The translations under genes and the position numbers were made by a program. The notes beneath the pieces were generated by a model. It did not search any database and was not told the DNA's origin. It saw nothing but the letters and a program-made list of their open reading frames with translations. DNA of 64,000 nucleotides from JAPLJM01 sp963708515 (GTDB lineage: Bacteria; Desulfobacterota; Syntrophia; Syntrophales; Fen-1087): positions 62,001-126,000 of the forward strand of contig CAVPSX010000022.1 in the NCBI GenBank assembly GCA_963708515.1, in the 5' to 3' direction. Shown here piece after piece: positions 16,126 through 24,179 of this stretch (position 1 is the first letter of the stretch; the number at the start of each line of letters is the position of its first letter).

Positions 16126-16172
16126 GCGAAAAATTTTTTGAACCGCGGCGAAGCCATTTTTCAAAGGTTTCG
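16126..16172 (-). repeat. Family I repeat, half copy E
   Basis: Only the right arm is present (GCGAAAAATTTTTTGAACCGCGGCGAAGCC then ATTTTTCAAAGG). It lies between the two paralogous Cys-rich genes. Strand is nominal. Confidence 0.6.
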
Positions 16173-16188
16173 GATTGAGGGAAGCGTT

Positions 16189-16402
16189 ATGGACGAGCTT
16201 TGCGCGGACTGCCGGCAAACAGAAATTCTGGACACCCTGCACGTGGTGCAAAAAGCCCCTCTGCGAAGCCTGCTCCCGCTTCGAACTGCTGGCGGAAGGC
16301 TGCGGAACCGTTGTCCCCGCATATTTTTGCGCGACCTGCGTGGTCGATCCCTTCTGCAATCCCAACGCGATCTTCTGGCAGATGAAAGAAACAGACGCAT
16401 GA
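16189..16402 (+). pseudogene. Second Cys-rich paralogue with single-base frameshift
   Basis: ATG at 16189 reads MDELCADCRQTEIL, matching the start of the upstream paralogue. The rest of the family pattern (CTWCKKPLCEAC, SRFELLAEGCG, YFCATC) is in the next frame. Between the second Cys of CADC and the first Cys of CTWC there are 25 bases; the paralogue has exactly eight residues (24 bases) there, so one extra base lies within 16213-16237. It could be a mutation, a sequencing error or a frameshift site. A TTG at 16175 opens the second frame but lacks the CADC pair. Confidence 0.7.
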
Positions 16403-16438
16403 TGAAGAATCGGACCGAACCGGAAGCGGAGGTATAGC

Positions 16439-17296
16439 ATGGCCCTCAGTCTGGCTGCGATCAACAGGGAGATCGGACCGCTTGTCCATCATTACACATG
16501 GCGGGATGTGATTATCTACGCCCTGGGCGTCGGCGCCGGATTCGGCGAGCTCCCGTTCGTTTATGAAAAAAACCTCAAGGTGATTCCCACCTTTTCCGTT
16601 GCCACGATCATTGAATTTTTCTTCGCAGCGGCAAAAGAGGCCAACGTCAACCTGTCCGGCATTCTGCACGGCGGCCAGGAGCTGATTTTTCACCGTCCCA
16701 TTCCCGCTTCGGGGACCTTTACCACGACGGGCAGTATCACCCATCTGTATGACAAAAAGGAAAAGGGAGCCATCATCGTTGCCGAAAGCAACACGCATCA
16801 CGACAGCGGGGAGAAAATCTTTACGGCGATTTTCTCTATTTTCAGCCGTCTGGACGGCAATTTCGGGGGCGAGGACAGCTCTGCAAGGACACCGCCCTTT
16901 CCGGACAGGGGCGCGGACTTGAGCGTCGAGGCCCTGCCCGCCGATGGTCAACCGCTTCTATACCGGCTTTCCGGCGATTATTTTGATCTTCATGTTGATC
17001 CCGTATTTGCCCGAAATGCGGGTTTTGAAAAGCCCATCATGCACGGCCTTTGCACCCTCGGCTACGCCTGTCGCGCCCTGACGGCAAGCTTCATTCCCGG
17101 GATGCCCGAGATGGCCAGGCGGATCAAATGCCGCTTCACGCGGCCCCTTTACCCCGGAGACCCCATTGAGACGCTGATCTGGAAAACGGCGAACGGGAAG
17201 GCCAGCTGGCGCACGCGAAATGTTAAAACCGGCGAAACGGTCATCGATGGCGGCGAATTTGAATATGGCATTATTCCTTCGTTAAAAACGCCTTGA
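16439..17296 (+). CDS. MaoC-type (R)-enoyl-CoA hydratase 2, double hotdog
   Basis: 285 aa. The N-terminal hotdog half (residues ~1-150) is followed by the catalytic C-terminal half with SGDYFDLHVDP, HGLCTLGY and the surrounding hydratase-2 motif (DxxxxH). This is the arrangement of MFE-2-type hydratase 2 enzymes that make (R)-3-hydroxyacyl-CoA. The start follows GCGGAGG. Its last 26 bp overlap the convergent flavodoxin-like gene. Confidence 0.9.
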   Translation: MALSLAAINREIGPLVHHYTWRDVIIYALGVGAGFGELPFVYEKNLKVIPTFSVATIIEFFFAAAKEANVNLSGILHGGQELIFHRPIPASGTFTTTGSITHLYDKKEKGAIIVAESNTHHDSGEKIFTAIFSIFSRLDGNFGGEDSSARTPPFPDRGADLSVEALPADGQPLLYRLSGDYFDLHVDPVFARNAGFEKPIMHGLCTLGYACRALTASFIPGMPEMARRIKCRFTRPLYPGDPIETLIWKTANGKASWRTRNVKTGETVIDGGEFEYGIIPSLKTP

Positions 17297-17924
17297 TTTC
17301 ATTGATATATTCAAAAATCGGCAACAGATTTTCACGCTTTACGCCGTCAAAGTCTTTGCCCATGTCCTTTTTCAAAGCTTCATCCCGCTCCATCATCTTG
17401 CCGATGGCCATGAGCCGTTGATCAAAGAACGTCAGGTCCTTTAGGGATATTCTTCCTGAAAGCGGGAAATATTTGATCTCTTTGCGAATTTCATCAGGGA
17501 AACTTTTTTCGTAGATGATCCGGATTTTCGAATGACGGGGCGGCGTTCCCGAGGTTGTGAACAAAACAACCTTCTTTCCTTTCAGAACGCCCCAATGATC
17601 CTTGATGAATGGTGCGGTGACGATATCTCCGGTCCTGATGTAACCGCCCATGACGATGATGTCATATTTTGCAAGCGGGGGCATGCCTTCATTTTCGATA
17701 TCAACCAGATCGCCTTTAATATCCTGCTGAATCCACTCAGCATATTGTTTTGTGCTGCCGTATTTGCTTTGATAGGCCACGAGGATTTTTATACGCTTCA
17801 TGTCGTCCGGATTGTTTTTACATAACGAGGACGGATCGTTGCTGCTCTGGCCGAAAGCGATGGCATTTGCAGACAACCAGAAAACGCATATCAGGGAGAG
17901 ATTGAAACAGCGGCGGCAGATCAT
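17271..17924 (-). CDS. Flavodoxin-domain protein with N-terminal signal
   Basis: 217 aa from the ATG at 17924, which gives a hydrophobic signal-like N-terminus (LSLICVFWLSANAIAFG); a longer reading from 18023 adds 33 unconvincing residues. The flavodoxin fold is clear: the FMN phosphate loop YQSKYGSTKQYAEWI, then DIIVMGGYIRTG and VVLFTTSGTPP. HemG-like protoporphyrinogen oxidases and flavodoxin-like oxidoreductases share this pattern. An exported flavodoxin would be odd, so the true start may be the internal Met before RIKILVAYQS. Confidence 0.72.
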   Translation of the reverse strand: MICRRCFNLSLICVFWLSANAIAFGQSSNDPSSLCKNNPDDMKRIKILVAYQSKYGSTKQYAEWIQQDIKGDLVDIENEGMPPLAKYDIIVMGGYIRTGDIVTAPFIKDHWGVLKGKKVVLFTTSGTPPRHSKIRIIYEKSFPDEIRKEIKYFPLSGRISLKDLTFFDQRLMAIGKMMERDEALKKDMGKDFDGVKRENLLPIFEYINEIKAFLTKE

Positions 17925-18023
17925 TTTATCTGATTTCCCTTTTTCCAGCTTTCTACCCGTATTGCGCAGGAACGAACTAAGAAAAAATGAAATTTGCCTG
18001 TTATTACCGTCACCTACAAACAA

Positions 18024-18222
18024 ATGATATGAAATAATTGAGAAAATCGCTGATTACGAATGGAAATGTATAATCTAAGTGAACCATCGGTTTTGTGTCA
18101 GAGTAATACCCGTTAGCATCAATCAATGTAATAAAGTGAAAAGAATTATGATCTTCGGGATATGATATGCCTCATGCGACTTGCCGAGACGATCATAGCC
18201 GATCGCGCGCGGTTTGCCGAAG
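18024..18222. other. Intergenic, nothing recognised
   Basis: About 200 bp between the upstream end of the flavodoxin-like gene and the end of the cyclase pseudogene. AT-rich near 18030-18160. No gene, hairpin with a T-run or repeat of either family was seen. Confidence 0.5.
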
Positions 18223-19691
18223 TTACGGCTCTCGCATCCAGACTACCTTGACCGGATTACCACTGTGATTCCACATACCCGATGTGGTAATTGTTTCGCC
18301 GGACCATGTGCCCGTCATCATGCAAGTTATCGGGTGCCGCCCTTCGGGCTGAAAGCATCAACAGCAAGTCTCACTGGCACCATCCGGCGTGATCGTTCCC
18401 TTCAAATAGGCACGCTTGCCGGAAGCCTGGAGTGCCAGGAGCCGGAAACCGTGCCCTGCTTTACGGTCATATTCACCGGTCGACATATCTGCTCGCTCGT
18501 ACCGATGCCGACCTGCGTGCAAAGCTGACCTTGGTATCTTCCGTCGTAGCGGTCCGGACCAGCAACGGTAGATGATGCGGCTTTTCCCGGCACCGCCGCA
18601 GTCACGGTGGCCTGCTGTGTGGCTTGTTTCTTCGCCGCCTCCGCCCGCTGCAACTCAACCTGTGCGGCTTTGAGCTCGGCCTGCAGTTTGGCTTCACGCT
18701 GGGCAGCTTCCCTGGTGATGCGTTCCTGTTCGGCCAGTTTGGCTTCACGCTGGGCAGCTTCCCTGGTGATGCTTCTGTTCGACCTGCAGTTTGGCTTCAC
18801 GCTGGGCAGCTTCCCTGGCGATGCGCTCCTGTTCGGCTTTTCCTTTCGCAGTCAGCAGTTCGGCCCGCAGTTTGGCTTCGCGCTCGACCGTGTCTCTGGC
18901 CGTCGTTCCAACTCGGCCTTGCGCTGCGCTTCCGCATTCATGCGTGCCTGGTCTGCGGCAGTGCGTTTGGACTCTGCTTCCGCTGCGATGCGCGCCTCCT
19001 CGATCCGTTGTGTGTCGTGGGTGCGGTACGCCCAGTAGCCGGCGGCGGCGGCAATAAGGACAATGGCGGATATCCCTGCGGCGATCAACCGCTGGTTAGC
19101 GTATCTACGCCATATTGGGATCGACGGTAGCGAGCCATCCCCCACATCGGTGATGGAGAAGGTGCGTATTGGTTCCGCGATGTTCTTGAAGCTTTTCTCA
19201 CCCAGTTGCTTGAATTGCATCGACAGTTTATTGCGGATCTGATCATAGACGCTGCCCGAGAGGCAGATGCCACCGGGCTCGGCAATCGTCTGGATGCGCG
19301 CCGCGACGTTGACGCCGTCACCCAGCAGATCATTACCCTGAACGATGACGTCACCGAGATTGATGCCGATGCGAAAAAACATGCGTTGTTCCGGCGGTAG
19401 GTGATCGTTCCGCGTGCGCAACGCGGTCTGGATTTCGGCAGCGCAACGCACCGCTTCAACCGCGCTCGGAAACTCGGCGAGAACCGCATCTCCCGCGGTA
19501 TTGAAAATTCGTCCATTATGTTGCCTGAGCAGCCCGTCGAAAATCTCGCGATGGCCCCGGAAGATCTCGACGGTACGCTCTTCGTTCACCTGCATCATCC
19601 GGCTGTAACCGAAGACATCGGCTACCAGGATGGTCGACAGCCTGCGCTCGAGTGACGGTGCACCGTCCGCCGGGAGTTTGTCGTCTCGCAT
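18223..19691 (-). pseudogene. Class III adenylate/guanylate cyclase, multiply frameshifted
   Basis: The first 279 codons (from 19691) encode an intact cyclase catalytic domain (VADVFGYSRMM and FNTAGDAVLAEFPS carry the metal Asp residues, and GINLGDVIVQGNDLLGDGVN), a transmembrane helix (~227-245) and the start of a coiled coil. The coil, made of near-identical units EAAQREAKL, then runs through three frames with shifts near 18900 and 18775. The C-terminal domain (RYDGRYQGQLC to TGTWSGETITTSGMW) is broken again near 18405 and 18355. The catalytic domain alone may still be expressed. Confidence 0.75.
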
Positions 19692-19879
19692 GTCCTAATC
19701 CATGCACTACCTGTTGGAACTGTGCCGATAATCTTAACCCATTGTGCACTGGCTGTCGGGGTTCCGATTCGCCCTGCGCCGCCCCGGTGGAATGACTTGA
19801 ATCAACGCGCACCGTTGTCGCATGTGAATGAATTGATTAATAAAGCATTGTTTTTTGACGGGGGTATTGTAAGTAGAGC

Positions 19880-20105
19880 GGACTTGTGTGTCAAGGAATA
19901 TTTTGCTGTAAAATGTGGGGTGCGGTGCCGCTAATCACAGATCGTGGAGGGTGCTTATTTCGATATATAACGTTGAATCTTTTTCAAAGACGTTAAATTG
20001 AGTAGTACAGCAAGATATCCGTAACAAAATATCCAATTGCCGAATTTTCAAGAGCGCCAAAATACCGGAATCTCTTTCTCTACAAGTCCTTAACCCGTCT
20101 GTGCC
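19880..20105 (+). repeat. Dispersed repeat family II, copy a
   Basis: Contains CTTGTGTGTCAAGGAAT near its left end and the strongly conserved core TACAGCAAGATATCCGTAAC, then AAAATATCCAATTGCCG, TTTTCAAGAGCGCCAAAATA and CCGGAATC. The ~640-bp gap 19692-20331 holds this repeat and otherwise no recognisable gene; a 123-codon leftward reading across the repeat is not considered real. Confidence 0.75.
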
Positions 20106-20331
20106 AGCTAAGTTGCAGATTATCGTTACAAACCTTCGACTGCACATGTATGCGTTGAGGAAGCAATAAATTTCTAGAAAAAAATTTGCCCTCTTTTTGC
20201 TCAGCAATGTATCGTTCCGATAAGAAACAAGGCAATTATGATTATCGCCACCAGTTAATATCCTTGACATACTTTCCATAATAATGATACGTGCGCCCCA
20301 CTTCATAAAGACGACAAGGTGCCATTAAACG

Positions 20332-20649
20332 ATGCATCACCCCCTGATAAAAAAAATTGTTTTTCTTTCATTGCTCGGTTTTTTCCTGGCCATTATGGCC
20401 ATCTCGCTACATCACCATGACAACTCGTTTTCGCTGCCCACCTGCTCAATCTGTAAGGTTAAAACATCCATCTCCGGAACCTTTAGTAAAATCAAGATCG
20501 ATTCTGCCCCTATCGTCACCAGTTTTCATCTTTTGTTGACTACAATCTTACTGTCTTTATCCGGTATTTTACTTGACAAACAAACCATCTTCATCGATTC
20601 CCAAATAGCAGTCACTTATCCCAACAAAGCTCCTCCGCCCAGGTCCTAA
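20332..20649 (+). CDS. Small membrane/periplasmic protein, unknown
   Basis: 105 aa. An N-terminal hydrophobic segment (IVFLSLLGFFLAIMAISL) is followed by LHHHDNSFSLPTCSICKVK, a His/Cys cluster that could bind metal, and a second hydrophobic stretch (~65-82). Short proteins of this shape occur near metal efflux genes, and a CDF metal exporter gene begins ~270 bp downstream. No family was recognised. AAGGTG lies ~11 bases before the ATG. Confidence 0.5.
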   Translation: MHHPLIKKIVFLSLLGFFLAIMAISLHHHDNSFSLPTCSICKVKTSISGTFSKIKIDSAPIVTSFHLLLTTILLSLSGILLDKQTIFIDSQIAVTYPNKAPPPRS

Positions 20650-20916
20650 TTCAACAAACCACTGAAACTCTATCAGAATGACAGCTGCCGAAGTCCGATC
20701 GGTTGGTTTTGCGGGTGTTCGTACTACATAAATATCAATGAACGATTTAACCCATACGAAGAAATAATCATGGATTGTCACATTGATCATATTCTCCTGA
20801 CTATAGCAGAACGTCAGGGTGTAGAGATCAATTGTTGTTCGAAATCGCGATCCTCATAAAAAAGAAATGCAGGTTTCGCGCGATTTATTCGATACAAGAA
20901 AGAAAAACGAAGGATT

Positions 20917-21873
20917 ATGGACACTCAACGCAGCAAAGTAAGGGTCGCCGCCCTTTCCGTCGTCTCCAACACGACGCTCGTGGTCATGAAGCTCATTACC
21001 GGCCTTATGATTGGTTCTGTCTCCATCATCTCAGAGGCGATTCATTCCGGCGTTGACCTTCTGGCGGCCATCATTGCTTTGTTTTCGGTGAAGACATCAA
21101 GTATCCCGGCCGACAGCGGACACCCCTTCGGACATGGCAAGATCGAGAATATCTCGGGAACGATCGAGGCCCTGCTGATCTTTGTCGCTGCGATCTGGAT
21201 CATCTACGAAGCGGCAAATAAAATCATACATCCTGAGCCGATGGAGGCGATCGGCTGGGGTGTCGGCGTCATGTTGGTTTCAGCAGTCGTCAATATCGTC
21301 GTTTCGGAAATGTTATTCAAGGTCGGACGGGAAACGGATTCCATTGCTTTGCAGGCCGACGCCTGGCATCTGCGAACGGATGTGTACACCTCTATTGGCG
21401 TAATGGTCTCTCTGAGCCTGATCTGGATCGGCGGCTGGATATTCCCCGGCGAGGATTTTTTCTGGCTCGATCCCTTTGCCGCAATTGGCGTGGCCCTCCT
21501 CATTATCAAGGCGGCCTATGATTTGACCGCCCAGTCGGCAAAGGATCTCTTGGATGTTCATCTTCCCGGGGCGGAGGTGGAATGGATCCGACAGTGCATT
21601 GTCGAACAGAAGGGCGTTATTTACGGTTTTCACGATCTAAGGACGCGCAAAGCGGGACACTTCCGTTTTGTCGAGTTCCACTTGAAGGTGGACCCCCATA
21701 TGTCTGTGATAGATTCTCATAATATCACAAAAATATTAAAACAAAAGATCAGGGAGCAATTTCCGGAAACGACCGTGACCATACATATCGAACCCTGCGA
21801 CAGTGACTGTGTTGACAAATGTATCGAGGGATGCCTCCTGCCGGAACAAAAAAGGCAGAGAATAAAAAGCTAA
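20917..21873 (+). CDS. Cation diffusion facilitator (CDF) metal exporter
   Basis: 318 aa with the CDF pattern: about six transmembrane segments in residues 1-205, the metal site HSGVDLLAAI (HxxxD) in TM2, HPFGHGKIENISG in the loop, and the paired site AWHLRTDVYTS in TM5. A C-terminal cytoplasmic ferredoxin-like domain (~215-300) ends in a Cys-rich tail (CDSDCVDKCIEGC) that may bind metal. It exports Zn, Cd, Fe or Mn using protons; the metal is not determined. TM5 has HxxxD, as in Zn/Cd members. Confidence 0.92.
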   Translation: MDTQRSKVRVAALSVVSNTTLVVMKLITGLMIGSVSIISEAIHSGVDLLAAIIALFSVKTSSIPADSGHPFGHGKIENISGTIEALLIFVAAIWIIYEAANKIIHPEPMEAIGWGVGVMLVSAVVNIVVSEMLFKVGRETDSIALQADAWHLRTDVYTSIGVMVSLSLIWIGGWIFPGEDFFWLDPFAAIGVALLIIKAAYDLTAQSAKDLLDVHLPGAEVEWIRQCIVEQKGVIYGFHDLRTRKAGHFRFVEFHLKVDPHMSVIDSHNITKILKQKIREQFPETTVTIHIEPCDSDCVDKCIEGCLLPEQKRQRIKS

Positions 21874-21920
21874 TGATTTGATCGGTGCGTTTGAAGCTAT
21901 ACGGGCGCGAAAGGCAAGAA

Positions 21921-22709
21921 ATGAAAACTAAAAACAGGAGAAAATACGTGAACAAATGGATGATAGTAAGCAAGGCAATGGCTGTGGCAGCGGTTCTGGC
22001 AGGCCTTAAATTCAGTCTGCATGCCTTAAATCTTGAATTTATTCAGATCGACTCCCTAATTTCAGCATTGATAAGCGGCGTGATCTTTACGATGGCGATT
22101 TTATTAACCGGAGTAATGGCTGATTTTAAGGAAAGTGAGAAAATTCCGGGAGAACTGGCGGCAAGCATAAAGGCGCTGCACAAGGACTTTGAACTGTTGG
22201 AGTTTGCGGCAAAAAAGGAAGTTGACAGGGCGCTAATGCACCTAAACAGCGTAATTGGTGTTATAATAAACCAGTTTGAATCGAACAAGTGGAAACAGTC
22301 GGATATTGTTGAAATAATTGATAATATAGACGACGAAATAAGGGAAATGGCCGCAAAGAACATGGCGCCGGCATATGTAATAAAAATGCGCAATGAACTT
22401 AGCAACATAGAAAAAATCTCAAACAGGATCGACACGATAGAAGAAACTAATTTTCTTCCCTCGGCTTATGCTTTATCGCAAACAGCGGTTTTGCTGGTTA
22501 TGCTTATTCTGTTGTTCGCCATCGTTGACCCTTATTTGATAGGGATGTTCATAATTTTTACAGTAACTTTTCTTATCACGGGGATATTAATGCTAATAAA
22601 CGATATGGACAATCCGTTTGAAACCGGCGGCAAGGGCAGCGCTGATGTGGATTTATCCCATATTTATAAACTTGACAGGTACCTGAAAAGTCATGAAGAG
22701 GTGAAATGA
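21921..22709 (+). CDS. Membrane protein with cytoplasmic helical domain, unknown
   Basis: 262 aa from ATG 21921 (preceded by AAGGCAAG; a GTG 36 bp upstream is possible). Two N-terminal hydrophobic segments (~15-35 and 45-65) and two near the C-terminus (~190-235) bracket a ~120-residue charged helical region. The layout resembles small bestrophin-like channel proteins, but I cannot place it in a family. It begins ~50 bp after the CDF gene and may be co-transcribed. Confidence 0.65.
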   Translation: MKTKNRRKYVNKWMIVSKAMAVAAVLAGLKFSLHALNLEFIQIDSLISALISGVIFTMAILLTGVMADFKESEKIPGELAASIKALHKDFELLEFAAKKEVDRALMHLNSVIGVIINQFESNKWKQSDIVEIIDNIDDEIREMAAKNMAPAYVIKMRNELSNIEKISNRIDTIEETNFLPSAYALSQTAVLLVMLILLFAIVDPYLIGMFIIFTVTFLITGILMLINDMDNPFETGGKGSADVDLSHIYKLDRYLKSHEEVK

Positions 22710-22782
22710 TGGACATAAACGCGAACGGCATTAAAGGGATACCGAAGCGCAGGCAGAACTATCTATCACTCCTCAAATAAAC
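22708..22782 (+). other. Very short coupled ORF, possible truncated gene start
   Basis: ATGATG overlaps the stop codon of the preceding gene and opens a 24-codon frame (MMDINANGIKGIPKRRQNYL, then SLLK). The overlap looks like translational coupling, but the frame ends abruptly in a region without other coding signal, so this is probably the 5' stub of a deleted gene. The following ~290 bp to the hepT remnant hold nothing clear, apart from faint similarity to family II near 22910. Confidence 0.3.
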
Positions 22783-23071
22783 TTTGCTGATTCTACAAAT
22801 TTAAAGCGTTATGCCTTCATGTAGTCAGCCCAGGATTATTCAGGGTCTTGATAGAAGTGACAATTGCTATTTGAAAGCAGCAATTTTCCCTGACTCTGTT
22901 TTCTTGTGGCTTTCAGGAAGGCAGCCTCAGGCCCATTCCTCTCCCGAAAATACTGCCTTTCGGCCAGTTATCAATAAATTGGTCAGAAAAATCAAACTCC
23001 ACCTTTGTATTTGAAGTTTTTGCGTGTTACCGAAAATGGCAAGCCGGCGATAAATCTTGGGATTGTTATTG

Positions 23072-23436
23072 CTATAGAATCTCTTGGTTTGGCGGTTCGA
23101 CAGTGCTCTCCAGAAGTCTTCGACAGACTGATTCCAGCGGACCCAGTTTGTTTTGAACCACATCCCATACAATTGGCAAATTGATAACGAAATACTTATG
23201 AATGAGAATGTTGCGTAAACCTGTAATCTTACGCCAGTCAATCTCCGGCTCACCATTTTGAATTTGCTCAGGCAGCTTACCTGCGGCCTCACCGATAATC
23301 TCAAGGTTTCGTATGATGGCGTCCTAGGTTTTCTGTCTTTTGTGAAAGCCTCTTCGCCCTGATCCGACAAATACGTTCGGATTTGGTGGATGGCTTCTAA
23401 AATGTCATCGAGATAGAGCCGGAAATCCCTACGCAT
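23072..23436 (-). pseudogene. hepT: HepT toxin (DUF86, HEPN RNase), inactivated
   Basis: Starts MRRDFRLYLDDILEAIHQI in one frame, then needs a one-base shift near 23325 to continue as DAIIRNLEIIGEAAGKLPE, ITGLRNILIHKYFVIN. At the junction the codon expected for Gln in TQDA reads TAG, so there are two lesions, which argues for decay. The HEPN active site R-x4-H-x-Y (RNILIHKY), the target of MntA AMPylation, is intact downstream. The frame overlaps mntA by 8 bp. Confidence 0.75.
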
Positions 23437-23719
23437 AGGCCACCTCGCGGGTGATGATTGGCTTGATACGGGGTTTCAATGAATCAGCCAAGACGAGGTC
23501 TACGGGCCTTCCCAGTTTATCCTCAAGGAAGAACTTCAGATCCATATATTTATCGAAAGTTGGATAAGCCAGTTCGACCAGAATGTCCACGTCGCTCCTG
23601 TCACTAGCGGAACCGCGGAGGACAGACCCGAACAAGCCGATCCGTTTCACAGAGAACTGTGCTTCAAAGTCTCCTTTGTGCTGCTTGAGAAAATCAAGAA
23701 TCTCATCGCTGCTCAACAT
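23429..23719 (-). CDS. mntA: MntA-type nucleotidyltransferase antitoxin
   Basis: 96 aa from the ATG at 23719; a longer reading adds 19 implausible residues. The minimal nucleotidyltransferase motif GLFGSVLRGSASDRSDVDIL contains GS and DxD, followed by a C-terminal DLVLAD. In MntA/HepT modules this enzyme AMPylates the HepT toxin to neutralise it. It overlaps the broken hepT gene by 8 bp, the normal operon layout, leaving an antitoxin without a functional toxin. Confidence 0.85.
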   Translation of the reverse strand: MLSSDEILDFLKQHKGDFEAQFSVKRIGLFGSVLRGSASDRSDVDILVELAYPTFDKYMDLKFFLEDKLGRPVDLVLADSLKPRIKPIITREVAYA

Positions 23720-24179
23720 ACTTTGCCTCCTTTCCACATTTATAATAACGGCAATTCGCTGGAGGGACAGCCACATCCAGTTGGCTCAATCCACCATTCC
23801 ACTCGTGGAGAAAGCTGTAGCTGCAAGTAATATTGCAAACTTTTCGAGATCAGTCAAACAACACATTCAAAAACAGCGCGCATTACAAACAGGATTCAAC
23901 AACATGGCTCAATCAGCTGTAGCGTGGGTTTGTATTTGCTATCAAGGGGAATGATATTGACAATATATGAATAAAGCCGGACTGTTGTACACCTACAACT
24001 CCACAATTATGAGTTTGGGTATAAAATTGAGTGTTACCGATCGAAAGCAGCACCGCTGAAGGAGAAAGCTGGAATGTCGTTCTTCTAGATACTTCAGGTC
24101 TGTTGGCTTCTGTTTAGCGTCCTTATGGGATTTGAATGATGCTGTGTCCTTACATAAAGGGCACGAGTTTTGTTAAACT
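23720..24179. other. Intergenic, nothing recognised
   Basis: About 460 bp upstream of mntA and downstream of the RND pump gene. No coding signal that survives frame comparison, no repeat family member and no clear terminator were found. Confidence 0.4.

Noticed and set aside
18402..18800. 132-aa coiled-coil ORF as an independent gene
   Set aside because: It is the frame-shifted continuation of the cyclase coiled coil and C-terminal domain, with no ribosome site of its own.
19935..20306. 123-aa leftward ORF
   Set aside because: Spans repeat family II; similar readings appear at other copies because of the repeat, not because of a conserved protein.
22800..22930. Possible further copy of repeat family II
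   Set aside because: Only a short resemblance (TTGTGGCTTTCAGGAAGGCA) to copy f; too weak to list.
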